Assembly (NCBI GenBank): GCA_963971575.1
Contig: OZ020622.1
Span: forward strand, 33,200,301-33,264,300
From: Liopterus haemorrhoidalis
Lineage: Eukaryota > Arthropoda > Insecta > Coleoptera > Dytiscidae
DNA: 64,000 nucleotides
Direction: 5' to 3'
In this document: piece after piece, positions 9,743 through 21,859 of the stretch
How the letters are laid out: every line of letters begins with the position of its first letter
Numbering within the stretch: the first letter of the stretch is position 1
Notes under the pieces: model-generated
Told to the model about the DNA's origin: nothing
Databases searched by the model: none
What the model saw: the letters and a program-made list of their open reading frames with translations, nothing else
Made by a program: the position numbers and the translations under genes

Positions 9743-12474
9743 ATGCTCTATATGAATATGCAATCGATCCGAAATAAAGCAGAAGTTATGGAAGCCTACC
9801 TAGTGGACAAGTCCGTCAATTTCATCTGCTTTACCGAACACTGGCTCAAAGAAGAGGAAATAACATCATTTAGACTTCTTGATTATGAGTGCACATCTTA
9901 TACGAGTCGTAAAGCAATGAGAGGTGGTGGCACTATGATTTTAACAAATCCCAAATGTAACGCCATGCCTTTCGTAAAAATCAATAAATTTAGCATCGAA
10001 TGCCACTGTGAAGTCAGTTCCGTTTTTATTAGCATGTGTAATTTAATTATTATATGCGTATATAGATCGCCTTCCTCAGATCTAAACATTTTCATTAGTA
10101 ATTTAAATAAAATACTAAATGTCTTAGACAGTTCAAAAAACATAATGATCTGTGACGATTTTAACGTAAATTTTAATTACAATACACATGATGTAACATG
10201 CATCTCAGATTTATTAGGCAGCTTTAATCTAGTATCTTCGGTCTATTTTAATACGCGGGGTGAAAATAAAATTGACAACATATTTCAAAATATGTACCTC
10301 AGCGAAGATGATATGAACAAAATCACTGGATTTTCGGATCACAGCGGTATTTTAGCAACTTTTCCTACAAGAAATCATTATGATACTTCTTCAGCTACTT
10401 CAAACTCTTATCTTTATCGCAGAAAGATCTCTGACACCGGCATGCATGATTTTTTCCACAAACTTGATTGTGTTCAATGGGACCGCCTAAGTTCTGTTGC
10501 TGACAGCAGTGACATGTATGATTATTTTCTAGAATTATTCCTTTTGTATTTCTCATCATCTTTCCCTCTACAGAAACTTAAAATATGCCCAAATAGACGC
10601 AAGACCACTCAGGTAAACTGGTTTGACGATCATCTTCGTGACATGCGCGACACACTTCATAACTTAAATCAAGTTCTTATTATGAATCCAAGTAGAACCA
10701 ATAAAACAGCACGCGATACATATAAGTATCTCTATCGCAAAGCAATATCTGCTGCCAAAATTGATGCACATTCAAAATTTATTAATAATTCAGATAACAT
10801 CCAGAAAGCTGCATGGCAAATTATTAATAAACGCAGAAACAATACAATAGAATCCTCCAACGATACAATTATTACCCCTAACCAATTTAATGAACATTTT
10901 TCGACCATAGCTAAAACACTTATAGATAAAGTCCCCGTTTCTAACATTGCACCAGATTTTTTTCTTTCAAATAAAACTCCAAATACAATTTTTTCTTTCA
11001 AACCTGTCAGTGAGTTCACGATTAGAGATGTTATCAATTCTTTAAAGTATAGCAATACTCCTGACGTGAATGAACTGTCAGTAAAAATTCTAAAATCTGT
11101 AAAAGATCCCATTATTTCACTAACAGCTGTTTTCCTGACAAGCTTAAACTTGCCAAAGTTTTGCCACTTTTTAAGAAAGGAGATGTCGATGATGTTAATA
11201 ATTATCGACCAATATCAATATTGCCAGTTTTTTCAAAGATTTTTGAAAAGGTGTTGTACAATCAAATTGTGCAGTATTTTACAAGCGAAAATCTTTTCTC
11301 CAATAGTCAGTTTGGTTTTAGAAGTGATAAGAGCACTATAGATGCAGTTTTGGACTTTGTCGCGTATGTTTCGGATGCATTAGAATCAGGGAAATACTGT
11401 CTTAGTGTTTTTCTTGATTTAAGCAAGGCTTTTGACTGCATATCTCATGATATTTTATTAACCAAACTATCTTTTTATGGTTTTGACGACAAAAGCCGTG
11501 CCATGCTTAAATCATACTTATCTAACCGAAAACAGTTTACCCAATTTAAAAGTAGCGTTTCTGAGTATCTTCCTTTACATTTTGGTATTCCCCAAGGTTC
11601 AGTTCTCGGACCGCTACTATTCTTAATATATGTTAACGACTTGCCTCTCGCTATGACATCTAAATCAATTCTTTACGCTGACGATACAACATTACTAAAT
11701 TGCAACCATGATCTAGATTCCCTTATTACAGAAAATGTTTCTCTGGTGAACAGTGCAAACTCTTGGTTGTCTAGCAATAAACTAATTTTAAATACAGATA
11801 AAACCCAGACCTTGCTACTGAGCACCAGAAAACATGATTTTGCCAATCCCCCTCTCGTTAAATTTCTTGGTATCCACGTTGATCCTTACCTTCGTTGGGA
11901 TCAGCACGTGGATGTACTCAGTCGTAAACTGCGATCGACTGTGTATCTAGTAAGGAATCTGAAGCATGAAGTCAGCATAGATGTTGTATTGAAAGCCTAT
12001 TTCTCCCTCTTTCAGTCCCACCTAACCTATGGGTTAATAATCTGGGGACATTCACCTGCAGCCAAAAGAATTTTCAGCTTACAACGTAAAGTTGTAAGAA
12101 TAATTGCCAGTGCTCCTTTTAGAGCGGATTGTCGAGATCTTTTTGTAAAGCTGAAAATAATGTCATTGCCTTCACTATTTATTTATTTGTGTCTATTGTT
12201 TGTACGCAAAAACTTACACAATTATATCACTTTTAGTGAAACGCACGAGCACAACACGCGTTGTAAAAATAATATTCGTGGTAAGTTTTTGCGCTTAAAT
12301 AAATCCAGGAATTGTTCAAATTACTTTGCTGTGAAATTTTATAATCTTTTACCAGAGACTATTACTACACTACCACTAGACAAATTCAAACTTAAACTTA
12401 AACACTTATTTATAAATAACCCATTGTACACAATTGATGAATTCAACAACGTTAATTTTGATGAAATTTTATGA
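9743..12474 (+). pseudogene. LINE ORF2: AP endonuclease and reverse transcriptase, frameshifted
   Basis: 9743-about 11130 encodes an apurinic-type endonuclease (FTEHWL, CDDFNVNF, NKIDNIF, FSDHSGIL) and a linker. 11131-12474 in another frame encodes the reverse transcriptase (PLFKKGDVDDVNNYRPIS, FDCISHDIL, GIPQGSVLGPLLF, YADD at about 11675) and its thumb region. Where the frames meet, the helix usually lying before the PD(K/R)LK segment is short, so a deletion of some tens of bases is likely. The endonuclease Asn-containing block reads CDDFN rather than the common GDFN. No RNase H domain follows. Confidence 0.85.
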
Positions 12475-12725
12475 CTTTGTCTCTTAATATTGTATTGACT
12501 GACTGAAAGCAGTTCTTTGTATTTGTAATTTGGTCAATAAAACTATTATTATTATTATTATTATTATATAAAGTTTTTGACACCCACAAATATATTTAAA
12601 AATTACAAAATATTGTTGTCTCATATCTATTATTAAGTTACTTGGCGATAACATATTTACTTTTTGTTTTCTACGATTAAAAATATACCAAATTATATAA
12701 CAAATAGGTATACGCAGCGTTCAAG

Positions 12726-13357
12726 AAAAATCTTCGTCTTTGAAAACGAACACTTGTTTTCATGATTACTGCTCTCGCAATAGAACTGACTAGTGTACCT
12801 TTTTCTAAACGTGACCTGGGAAACCTGCCCAGTATAATGGGAACTCAGTTTTTCAACAATCTCCCATATATGTTAATAATAGAAACTTGTAAAGCAGTGG
12901 TTCCCAAACTTTGTCGGTTTCCGGCGCCATTAATGTATCAGAATTTTTCAGCGGCGCCCCAAGTCAAAACATTGGTCTAACCAACGAGGTAGTATAATAT
13001 AGAGACTGAACGAGGGCGATGTGTTGTGATGCCAACAACTTCTTAGGCGGGAACCGGGAAGGTGCCCCGAGGAGTTGTGAGTGTTGCCAACTTCCAAAGA
13101 CGTCATATAAACCATACGCCATAAAACCTCATTGCTAACAATAATGTTTTGCCGAAAAGAATTGCAAATAAAAATATGTTTTTTTAAAACAGTAAACCGC
13201 AAATTTTAATAAAATAAATTTCATAAATAATATTAAATTAACCTCAATTTATTAGTATATTTTTAAGATAATTAGTAGTTTTTTTCACGTTTATAGTCTT
13301 TGATACTTAGGTAATTAGCCAAATACATAGGTTTTTAATTTACGTACATTTAAAAAC
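12726..13357. other. Non-coding, with a hAT-like end at about 12896
   Basis: CAGTGGTTCCCAAACTTT at 12896 is typical of hAT terminal repeats. No partner end is visible nearby, so it is a lone fragment. The rest shows nothing recognisable. Confidence 0.4.
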
Positions 13358-13481
13358 CAATATGATCGAAAAAAAAATGTCTAGTAGGCCCTGAATTTAA
13401 AATGTACACTGGATAATTTTGTTAATATAAAAATAAATTAATTCCTTGTCTATCTAGACACCTTTTTTCTCGATCATATTG
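13358..13481. mobile_element. 124-bp miniature inverted-repeat element
   Basis: Begins CAATATGATCGA and ends TCGATCATATTG. The inverted match continues for about 27 bases with a few mismatches (…AATGTCTAG against CTAGACACC…). No coding capacity. Superfamily unclear because no clean target duplication is seen. Confidence 0.65.
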
Positions 13482-16400
13482 TATAGCAATGCTTCAGACA
13501 CTTTCTAAATTTAAAACGGGCAGATATTATATCATTTATTCAGTGCAGTGGCAAATGGCCTCGCGTATGGTGCGAACTTTCTGAACCGCGCGTACTTGCC
13601 TATACCAAACTCCCATCTAAATTGTATATGTAGTTTTCGAGCGCGCTGAAATTAGAAAAAAGGAAACGGGTGGGATGCCTTGCATCAGCTGTGAAGTGCT
13701 GTAATTCCCCGAATACGAGAGAAAATCACACAGCCGAAAGTTGTTATTGATAGATGCTACAGAAAAAAAAAAAATAGTGTAACATTCACTAAATGTATCC
13801 CTCATTAAAATATATACATTTGAAACATTATATGAGTATCTAAAATGTAAACAGCGTGGTAGCGGACAGCACCAGGTAAGGAAAATAACATTTTGACAGA
13901 TGTATCTCGTTCATTCCGTCATTTTGCGTGGTCCGTCATTATTGAATCAGCCCTTTTTGACCACCGCGTCAATATAAATTTTTCTTATCAATCTCGCACA
14001 TGGCCTCGCGCCTGCCCTGGCACATGGCTTCGCATCTGCCCTGGCACATGGCCTCGCAAATTCTAGCGCCGGCCCTGTGAAAATGTATATCTATAATCAG
14101 TGCTGGGTAAAATACTTTTCTGATGTATTCGATGTACTGAATACAATTACTTTTTTTAAAGGAAAAACTATATGTAATATTATAATTAAACATTACATTT
14201 TAGTATTTAAAATATTAAATAGTTGAAATACAGTTTACAACTCTTTAAATGCAATTTATGGCAATATTATTAAAAGTTGAAAGATGATGGAAAGGTAAAA
14301 TAGTAAAATAGAAAAAATAACAAAACAAAACAATCATAAACACTATATGACGCCGGCATTTTTCCTATCGATAGCTGAACAAAATAAATGTAAATTAGGC
14401 AACTTGTTATACTCCTCGGGGCGAATCCCCCTTTCGTCTCCACAGGGTCTGGCCTCATAACAAACAATGCTAAGGCATATAGCGTGCTGAGTCTATTTAT
14501 ATGACATCAATGCATATAAGCAGGGATGAGGAGTCGGAGTCGGGAGTCGGAAGTCGAGGAATCGAAGCTTTTTGGAGGAGTCGGAAAAATTTATCGACTC
14601 CCGACTCTTTGATTAAATTTTTATCAAGGATGAGAACAATCCGAAAACGACAATAAAATACCATACTACCAGAATTTTTTAAAGCACGGAAACAGGAACG
14701 TAATTTTGTTCTCTGTTCATGAACGAAAATGAAATTAAAAATATTCAATACCGGTTTTACACGGTTTCCTTCATGCTCTCCAGTTAAAAATTTAATTAAT
14801 ATTATTAGTATTAGCGTAATGATGTAGGATAAAGATTTTTGTTTTTAGTCATATTTAATTTTTCTTTTGATGTTTAAACGGAACTAAACTGGATTTTTAT
14901 TTTCGCAAGTTGTAACGAGCTTTGTGATTATTTCATGTTTCTGGTTGGCAGCTAAAATCTAAATGTCAAATGAAAAAAGTGACATATTATGAAAAATAAA
15001 GTATATAAAATACAAAACAAATTTTTTTAAAATTAATATATTCGAAAATTTGTATTAAAAATGACTCAATAGTCAAAATGAAATGAAAATAACATTTTAT
15101 AAAAACAGCCCAACCCAAGATATTTAATGTAAGTATAGTCTGTTTCTTTGGTTTAAGCGGAATTAGATATCGAAATCTACTAACTTTTAAGGATTGAGAC
15201 TTTTGAATGAGGCTTTGTATCATTTTGTTTAACAAAAGCCCACTTTGATCGTTAAAAAGTGAACTCGTGATAACGGAAGAAAATAAAAATTCCATTTAAT
15301 TCCGCTTAAACATTTGGAATAGACTTTACAATTTACGAGTGAAAGGAGTCTCTCCCCCCCCCCCCTTCTCTGAAAACTATAATCAGGAGCCCGATGACAG
15401 ATAAAAGACTGAGCGTAGATAGAAACTGTTCTTTATATTTTCTGTAATCTATAAAGATAAGACATGTTTACGCGACGTACTCATCTCCACGTAGAGGTTA
15501 TCGATAAAATTCAAAATACTGATAATAGCTAAATACCTAAAGATGCCACGGACACGCTGGTGTATTTTTAGGGTTATGTAGCCAAAAAACACTTAGTGTG
15601 CAGTTACATTGGATGCGGAAACGTGCGATTTTTTGAACGCACGAGAACTGACAACAAAACAAACACACGAAGTTAAATGAGCATGGTTCCAGTAAATGCA
15701 TACTTGCGTGCGGTAACTTGCGTCGACGCACAAAAATTTTTTTGATGCGTCCAGCAGGCAAAAAATATGAGTTTTGATCCAAAGACTTTTTTTTACAACA
15801 CAAGAAGAAGAATAGAATTGTTAATCTGCTGCTGCATAACAATGGGGATTTTGTTATTTCGTTATTTATCTGTTAATTTATTTAATTTGTTTTCTTCATT
15901 TCTTTGGAGTTCTACAGAAACAAAAACTAAACAAAAATTAGTTTCTGTCTGTTTTTTCCGAGATTCACGTAAAAATTATTATTCATCCAGATGAAAAAGT
16001 TCTTAGGACAATAATATTTGTTTTCTTATTCTAAACATTTTTTGTCATACACGTTTTTACTGTTAAAAATAATGGAGATGTTTCAAGATAACCCCGTAAC
16101 TCCCCAAATATTCATCTAAAAATGCATATAACAAAAATAATTTGTTTTATTACTATAAACAATGTTGCTTTATATGTTTTTGCTGTTCAGTAACAGATAT
16201 TTAAAATAAAATAGTTAAATTTGAATGAAATCGCACGCAAGTCGCCCGTATGTACTGAAACAATCCATCCGTGGATCAGGACAAGAACGTTAAGTGTAAA
16301 CGCTCGTTACCGCACGCCGGATACAGTGTAACCGTAGCCTTATACCGTCATTTTGTCGTCCGTCTGTCTGTTCGGTAAAAATTGTAGGCAAACGGCTAAA

Positions 16401-17362
16401 CTTAGAGAGTTGAAATTTGGCATGCTTATACAACTCTTTGACCCGCACATAGGAAAAATACTAAAACACGTAAAAAACATAGCCCCTAAAAATATAAACA
16501 AATATGTGCTCTCGAAAAAAAAAAAAAAATGTTTTTAAAATTCTGAGTAGGGTATCAAATCAAAGCCCTTAGTACGTGGATTAACGATCAAAATTTTATT
16601 TTTGCAAAATAAATTATTTTGATGCGATATTTGCCAAAATTGTGCAAAAATATTTTTGTCCCACACCCTGATGGTTTACACTAAAAATCTGAAAAAATCT
16701 AAGTAATGTACATTGGTGTGAACCAGAATAGCACAACAGGAATTTTTGATCAGATTATGTTTTCGGAAAATAACGCATTTTGGTTGACGTTGTAAATATT
16801 TAATACGTTATGTAACACAATAAATCAGTACGATTTAATGGTGTACTGGTTAGTCTTCTGGCTTTGTAAGTAGCAAACCAAGGTTCGCTTCCAATTCGGA
16901 GGCAATTTTATTTTTACTGTTTTTTATTGTATTTTTATTTTGTTTAAATTATTTTCTCAAAATTCTAGTTATATTTTGGCAAATGTTGCATTTAATTTTT
17001 AAAAGCGTAAATTTAATAACCAGTGGTTATGAAATAATTCTATGTTTCAATGTACACGAAATCAGAGGGGTGGAGCTTATGACTTAAAACAACCAATGGA
17101 AGCCATAAGCGCAATTTTCAAAATCTTAATGAACCTTGCTATATAAAAAAAATCTACTGAAAAACTGCACATATTTAGAAACCTAAATAATGGTATTAGG
17201 CACTCGAATTAAAATTAACAAAAAAATATTTTCACATAAAATTTGTTTTGGCATCCCAAATAATCATCATTCACTAACTAAATACCTGCGAAATCCTGAA
17301 ATGTGTGAAAACTCACACTTCACATAATTTTTCACAGTATTTCACAAACGAACTAATTTATA
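13482..17362. other. Non-coding stretch with minor repeats
   Basis: No gene. Contents worth noting: three copies of a 24-base unit (around TGGCACATGGCCTCGC) at 13990-14060; a poly-C run at 15353-15365; a tRNA-like SINE fragment at 16838-16910; a second copy of the 70-base repeat of 5395-5462 at 17270-17340. Open frames here are short and have no recognisable motif. Confidence 0.55.
16838..16912 (+). repeat. tRNA-like SINE fragment
   Basis: TGGTGTACTGGTTAGTC resembles a box A region and AAGGTTCGCTTCC a weak box B, 40 bases apart, followed by a T-rich tail. Similar in layout to 8160-8255. Too diverged for an active tRNA gene. Confidence 0.45.
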
Positions 17363-17920
17363 CAGGGTGTTAGGTAAATGTCCGGCATAATTTTAAAGGC
17401 AGCATTGTTGACCCATTTAGAGCTAAAAAAGTCCTCAACCATTTTTGGTTAAGATGCATATATCGCTTGATATTCGATGAAGTACCACCGTTTAGGAACC
17501 ACTAATATTTTGTCTGTTACAACAAACACATATGTGAATGAGATAAATAGAAACCATGGAAACAATACCGTAATTTTATTTTAACAAAATGCTTTTTCAA
17601 TTTTATGAAGAAAAAAGAAATAAGAAATATTTTTTTAACAAAATCGGAACAAAATTTTAGATTATGACGTACACGTACTTTGATATTCTATTATATTACT
17701 TTGATAACTACAATTAAAATATTTTTTCTCTATGGCAACTACACAACTGGATTAATATGAAAAATATAAAAGTTAGTGGTTTTCAAAATTTCATTTCATC
17801 AGTTTGTTTATTTTTGGACATAATTCTCATTTTAGAGAAAATTGGCAAAGGAAAAATCTATTGCATTCTACGTCACCATGCTGTCTTTTAAATTCTGCCG
17901 GACATTTACCTAACACCCTG
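17363..17920. mobile_element. 558-bp inverted-repeat element with TA target
   Basis: CAGGGTGTTAGGTAAATG at the left is matched in reverse complement at the right end; the inverted match runs about 36 bases with few mismatches. TA flanks both ends (17361-17362, 17921-17922). No open frame. A Tc1/mariner-type MITE is the simplest reading. Confidence 0.75.
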
Positions 17921-18246
17921 TATATTAATATAGATTACAATTATCTACAAAGAAATGAAATAAATTATGCAACAAAATCATAAGTAAAAAACTGCATATA
18001 ATAGTGATTTGTAAAACAATATAAATTAATCCCGGGCCCCGGTAATAGAGAGCTGCGAATTATTCTAATTTTTATCTTGGTTTCATGATTGCAAGTTGAA
18101 CTATTTTCGTAGTAGTTTTTTTGGGAGACGTTAGGAGAGCATGCCGATAGGAATGACTGGCGGTGTACCTGGCTCATGTGAAGTGAATTGAACAGGTGTA
18201 CAGTGTACAGTGTGCAGTGTGAGGATGTAGTGTTTGTGAGACTGAC
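17921..18246. other. Non-coding sequence downstream of the putative first exon
   Basis: Start of the possible long first intron (minus strand). Nothing specific seen apart from the donor at 18246. Confidence 0.4.
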
Positions 18247-18342
18247 CTGTTTTCTGGCGGCCGTGGGCTTGCGCCTCCTAGCCTCCTGAATTGTTGTGAT
18301 CGTCCGTGCCGACATGTCACGTCGTTCCCCGCCTAGCCGCAC
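18247..18342 (-). CDS. Possible first coding exon (candidate exon 1 of the SOAT-like gene)
   Basis: Thirty-two codons from an ATG at 18342, basic (REARRRKP-like: QEARRRKPTAARKQ), ending CAG|GTCAGT, a good donor in phase 0. The next exon known on this strand (6754) also starts in phase 0, so the two can be joined in frame. The exon is GC-rich like the SOAT exons and sits under a GC-rich upstream region. No conserved motif proves the link. It could belong to another transcript, or further exons may lie between. An internal ATG 10 codons in is an alternative start. Confidence 0.4.
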
Positions 18343-18602
18343 TCACTGGCGATACGGTAAACCTAGCCGATCTCTTCGGCCGCTGCCGTTATCAGCCCTG
18401 CGATAACCGGCGATAGCGAGCGATAGACCCTAACCCGTCACTGGAAACTTCACAGATGTCTCGCATGATGACGACACGTACAGTCAATTCAAAATTTAAA
18501 AAAACACAGCTAATCAAATGTTTGATTCACATTTGATTTTAAATACAGTCATATTAATAGATTTTTCTTATACCTTATAAATAATATATGTATGTATTTA
18601 TA
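18343..18602 (-). promoter_or_regulatory. GC-rich region upstream of the putative exon 1, possible promoter
   Basis: Bases 18343-18440 are CpG-rich with repeated CGATA/GCGATA words, unlike the flanking AT-rich DNA. This is what a housekeeping promoter or 5' UTR would look like. No TATA box is obvious. A short hairpin (ATCAAATG...CATTTGAT) lies at about 18516-18541. Confidence 0.3.
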
Positions 18603-18694
18603 TACTGGGTGAATTATTTAAGGAGCAACATACATGTTTCATATACCGTGTGAATTATTTACTGTGCAACACGCAGATTTCATATTCAATGTTA

Positions 18695-19787
18695 GGCAGC
18701 AGTCTGACTGATCGAGTGCTGTCGATCGTTTGCTGTCGAGCAAATTTCAAACACACGTTAACTAAGGGCATGAGTCGCACTGAACCATCGTTTGCCGTCA
18801 AGTAGCATCAAGTTTTTTGTATTTCAAACCGGTTTGAATTTCACTCGACGCTCGAGGCAATTAAGCATATTAGTTCATACCCATATATTATTTGACAGAT
18901 GGAACGTCAAAAAAAAAACAAAATTACAATATAGAGTAAAATGGACTCGCTAATTAGTAAAGTGTGGAGTACAATCGAGATTGATTTATTAATCAATCTA
19001 GTTAGAGAAAACGACGATCTCTATGATCAATCACGGACATAAATTAATTTTCAATAATAATTTTGGGTGATTGCACTCAATAATTTGGTCAAAAAATGTA
19101 GGGTATCAAATGTAAGACTAAACTAGCGGTAAATTGGATTTTTTATTATTCATGTAGGATATTAAATGGAAGTTCTAAATATTTAGATTCGCAGATGATT
19201 TTCAAAATATTGTTCACTCTAACATTACTGTTTTTCCAATTTAATATTTTATTTGTAAAGTAAAATACTCCCTCCGTTCCAAAATAAGTGTCTGATTTTA
19301 GTTTTTTAATGAATTATTGAAATAATGAAATTAAATGTATCAGTAACTCGTATGATGATTTATTCATTCTATAATAGCTATAAAACATTGACTCATCATT
19401 TTCGAGTTGAGGTTTCAAATGGTGAAATTCTCCTAACACTTCTCTATCTAAAAATATGTTTCGAACCCATAAGTTTTTCTTCTTTTTTTTAATTTTATTT
19501 CTCCATATTAAGTAGAGAATTTCAGCCTCGTCGCTATCTGACATACTAATATTGTATAAAAAACAACTTATTGTCCAAATATTACCTCAAAAACAAAATT
19601 AACTGTTTGATAGTTTTAGGTTGGAATATGCACTATTTGACAAGTGAGAAACAAATTTACTTGACACTGAATGATCGATAATACTCGACAGTACTTGATC
19701 AGTCAGACCAGCTTTTAAATTTTTAAATGACGCTACACGACTCGACGCTACGTTACACGACGGCGCTCGATCAGTCAGACTGCTGCC
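18695..19787. mobile_element. PIF/Harbinger element, internally deleted, TTA target duplication
   Basis: 22-bp perfect terminal inverted repeats (GGCAGCAGTCTGACTGATCG...) flanked by TTA at 18692-18694 and 19788-19790. The interrupted host repeat reads ATGTTAATGAAG in its other copies, exactly the empty site. It retains only the N-terminal part of a transposase on the minus strand. Confidence 0.88.
19314..19544 (-). pseudogene. Harbinger transposase N-terminal fragment
   Basis: Seventy-six residues with the start of a HARBI1-type transposase: a WVR...GEFHHL segment and FYSYYRMNKSSYELLIHLI, the region that precedes the DDE catalytic core. The catalytic part is absent, so the fragment cannot cut DNA. 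It lies inside the TTA-flanked element at 18695-19787, which supports the assignment. Confidence 0.75.
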
Positions 19788-20910
19788 TTAAAGAAGTGAG
19801 TTATTTCAAAAGCAACATAGCCATAAAACAAATGCTTATCGTATCCATAGAAAAGACAAAATATTATTTTTTTAAATATTTTTTGGACTTAGCTACTAAG
19901 GACATTATTATTTTTGTTTGTATGTAAATATAAACTAACTAATAAAAAATCATTTATTGTTTCTTATTTTCTATTTTTTAGCCGTCTAGGAACTTTATCA
20001 TGTCAAATGACTATTATATTTAATAACCACTGCATATCTGTTGGTATCGATATGAGCTTGCTTTCATAATTTGCTATGTTGCAAATGAAATAACTCATTT
20101 CATTAACATTATATTATATTATGTGAAACATGTATGTTGCTCGTTAAATAATTCACCATGTATAATGTTAATGAAGTGAGTTATTTCAAAAGCAACATAG
20201 CCATAAAACATATGCTTATCGTATCCATAGAAAAGACAAAATATTATTTTTTTAACTATTTTTTGGACTTAGCTACAAAGGACATTATTATTTTTGTTTG
20301 TATGTAAATATAAACAAACTAATAAAAATTCATTTATTGTTTCTAATTTACTATTTTTTAGCCGTCTAGGAACTTTATCATGTCAAATAACTTTTATATC
20401 TAATCACCATTGCATATCTCTTGCCATGGATATGAGCTTGCTTTCATAATTTGCTATGTTGCAAATGAAATAACTCACTTCATTAACATTATACCGGGTG
20501 AATTATTTAAGGAGCAACATACATGTTTCACATATAATGTTAATGAAGTGAGTTATTTCATTTGCAACATAGCAAATTATGAAAGCAAGCTCATAACCAT
20601 GGCAACAGATATACAATGATGATTAGATACAATAGTTATTTGACATGATAAAGTTCCTAGACGGCTAAAAAATAATAAATTAGAAACAATAAATGAATTT
20701 TTATTAGTTTGTTTATATTTGCATACAAACAAAAATAATAATGTTCTTAGCAGCTAAGTCCAAAAAATATTTTAAAAAATAATATTTTGTCTTTTCTATG
20801 GATACGATAAGCCTTTGTTTTATGGCTATGTTGCTTTTGAAATAACTCACTTCATTAACATTATATGTGAAACAAGTACATACGTTGCTCCTTAAATAAT
20901 TCACCCGGTA

Positions 20911-21544
20911 TACAATTTATTTTTAAAACTATCACGCTCATATTTGCAACGAATTAGTATATACATGACCTTCTCTAACATCAGCCCATCGTCTATGAAT
21001 CTCAAAACGCTGTAATGTGTATCAGAGGGAGTGAACATACATAAAATACAACGTACTCTTAATTAGTTTTATAATATAAGTATTTTATATATTAATTAGG
21101 TTATATATAGGCTTTAATATAGACTCTTATTACATTTACATAATATGTATTTATGACATTATATTTTTGTTATATCCATTGACTTCTTCTCGGGTAACTA
21201 TGGATATACATTTGTATGTCACAAGTTTATTGAATGTTTCTTATTATTTTACATTACATTAATGTTTGAAATATTATTAGTAGAGTAACTAAGTTGATAC
21301 GATGTATTTGAAAGCGAAGTGAAGTTAACTGAGTCTGAGTTATAATAATCAGAGACCTGAAGTTGAATTTATTTAGGTTCAGGTTCGGATTCAGGTTCAA
21401 TATGGGAATTTCGGTTCAGTTTCAGGTTCAATAACAGTTTTTTTAGGTTCAAGAACCTATATTTTTCAGGGTCGGGTTCGGGTTTAATGAAAATTTTGGT
21501 ATAACTAGGGAACAGGTACCTACACAACTGTGGCATTGTTATGT
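20911..21544. other. Non-coding; GGTTCA-rich simple sequence at 21370-21485
   Basis: No gene. 21370-21485 is a degenerate run of GGTTCAGGTTCGG-like words. Confidence 0.5.
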
Positions 21545-21785
21545 TAGTGTCAGTTTGTTTTGTCATTAAACTAGAAGATGGGTAGCTCGCTTCGCTCGGA
21601 TTCTTCTAACCAAACCCTTACTAACCTATCCTAACCTAAGATAGTGTTTTGTCATTAAACTAGAAGATGGGTAGCTCGCTTCGCTCGGCTTCTTCTAACC
21701 AAACCCTTACTGATCTAACCTAACCTAAGATAGTGTTTTGTCATTAAACTAGAAGATGGGTAACTCGCTCCGCTCGGTTTTAGAC
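21545..21785. repeat. Tandem repeat, 89-bp unit, about 2.7 copies
   Basis: Units starting GTCATTAAACTAGAAGATGG at 21562, 21651 and 21740 repeat every 89 bases with few changes. Each carries CTAACCTAACCTAAG-like words that resemble the insect telomeric motif CCTAA. Confidence 0.85.
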
Positions 21786-21859
21786 TTTTACTAACTAATA
21801 CTAACCTAATTATTTTGTTTTTAGGTGCATAGTACTTTATTTTTCTTTCACTTTATTTA

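Larger units (their letters stand above)
7703..12564 (+). mobile_element. CR1-like non-LTR retrotransposon (LINE), near full length, broken ORF2
   Basis: A 4.86 kb element with a T-rich 5' UTR, ORF1 (coiled coil plus SGNH esterase), ORF2 (endonuclease plus reverse transcriptase) and a 3' end of ATT repeats. It is flanked by TATATAAA, the likely target duplication, inside a repeat arm whose uninterrupted form is at 43191. A small deletion with frame change in ORF2 (about 11115-11140) makes it non-autonomous. Clade placement (CR1/L2 group) rests on the esterase-type ORF1 and microsatellite tail. Confidence 0.85.
7220..12725. repeat. Inverted-repeat (TTAA-type) element arm, split by a LINE
   Basis: Bases 7220-7702 and 12565-12725 together match, in order, one arm of the foldback element at 43191-43957 (shared blocks: GTTTCTTATA, GAATTTTTATCTAT, AGCTTCATTCTACAAATA, GTGAAAACTACTTATAGTTAT, GTCGAAAAAAATGTTGA, CACCCACAAATA-like, GTATACGCAGC). 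It is a single, unpaired arm copy. The CR1-like LINE inserted in it, with TATATAAA at both junctions (7695-7702 and 12565-12572). Confidence 0.75.
18603..20910. repeat. Multimer of one inverted-repeat (MITE-like) family, three units
   Basis: Unit A (18603-about 20160) begins TACTGGGTGAATTATTTA and ends with its inverse, and is interrupted by a Harbinger element. Unit B (20161-20491) is in the same direction but lacks the outer 30 bases. Unit C (20492-20910) is in the opposite direction and has complete ends: TACCGGGTGAATTATTT and its inverse. All share the subterminal ATGTTAATGAAGTGAGTT and a common 300-base core. The left end of unit A has a duplicated terminal segment. No transposase. Confidence 0.8.

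Noticed and set aside
13990..14060. Short direct repeats as a CRISPR-like array
   Set aside because: Three adjoining 24-base units with no spacers in a eukaryotic genome.
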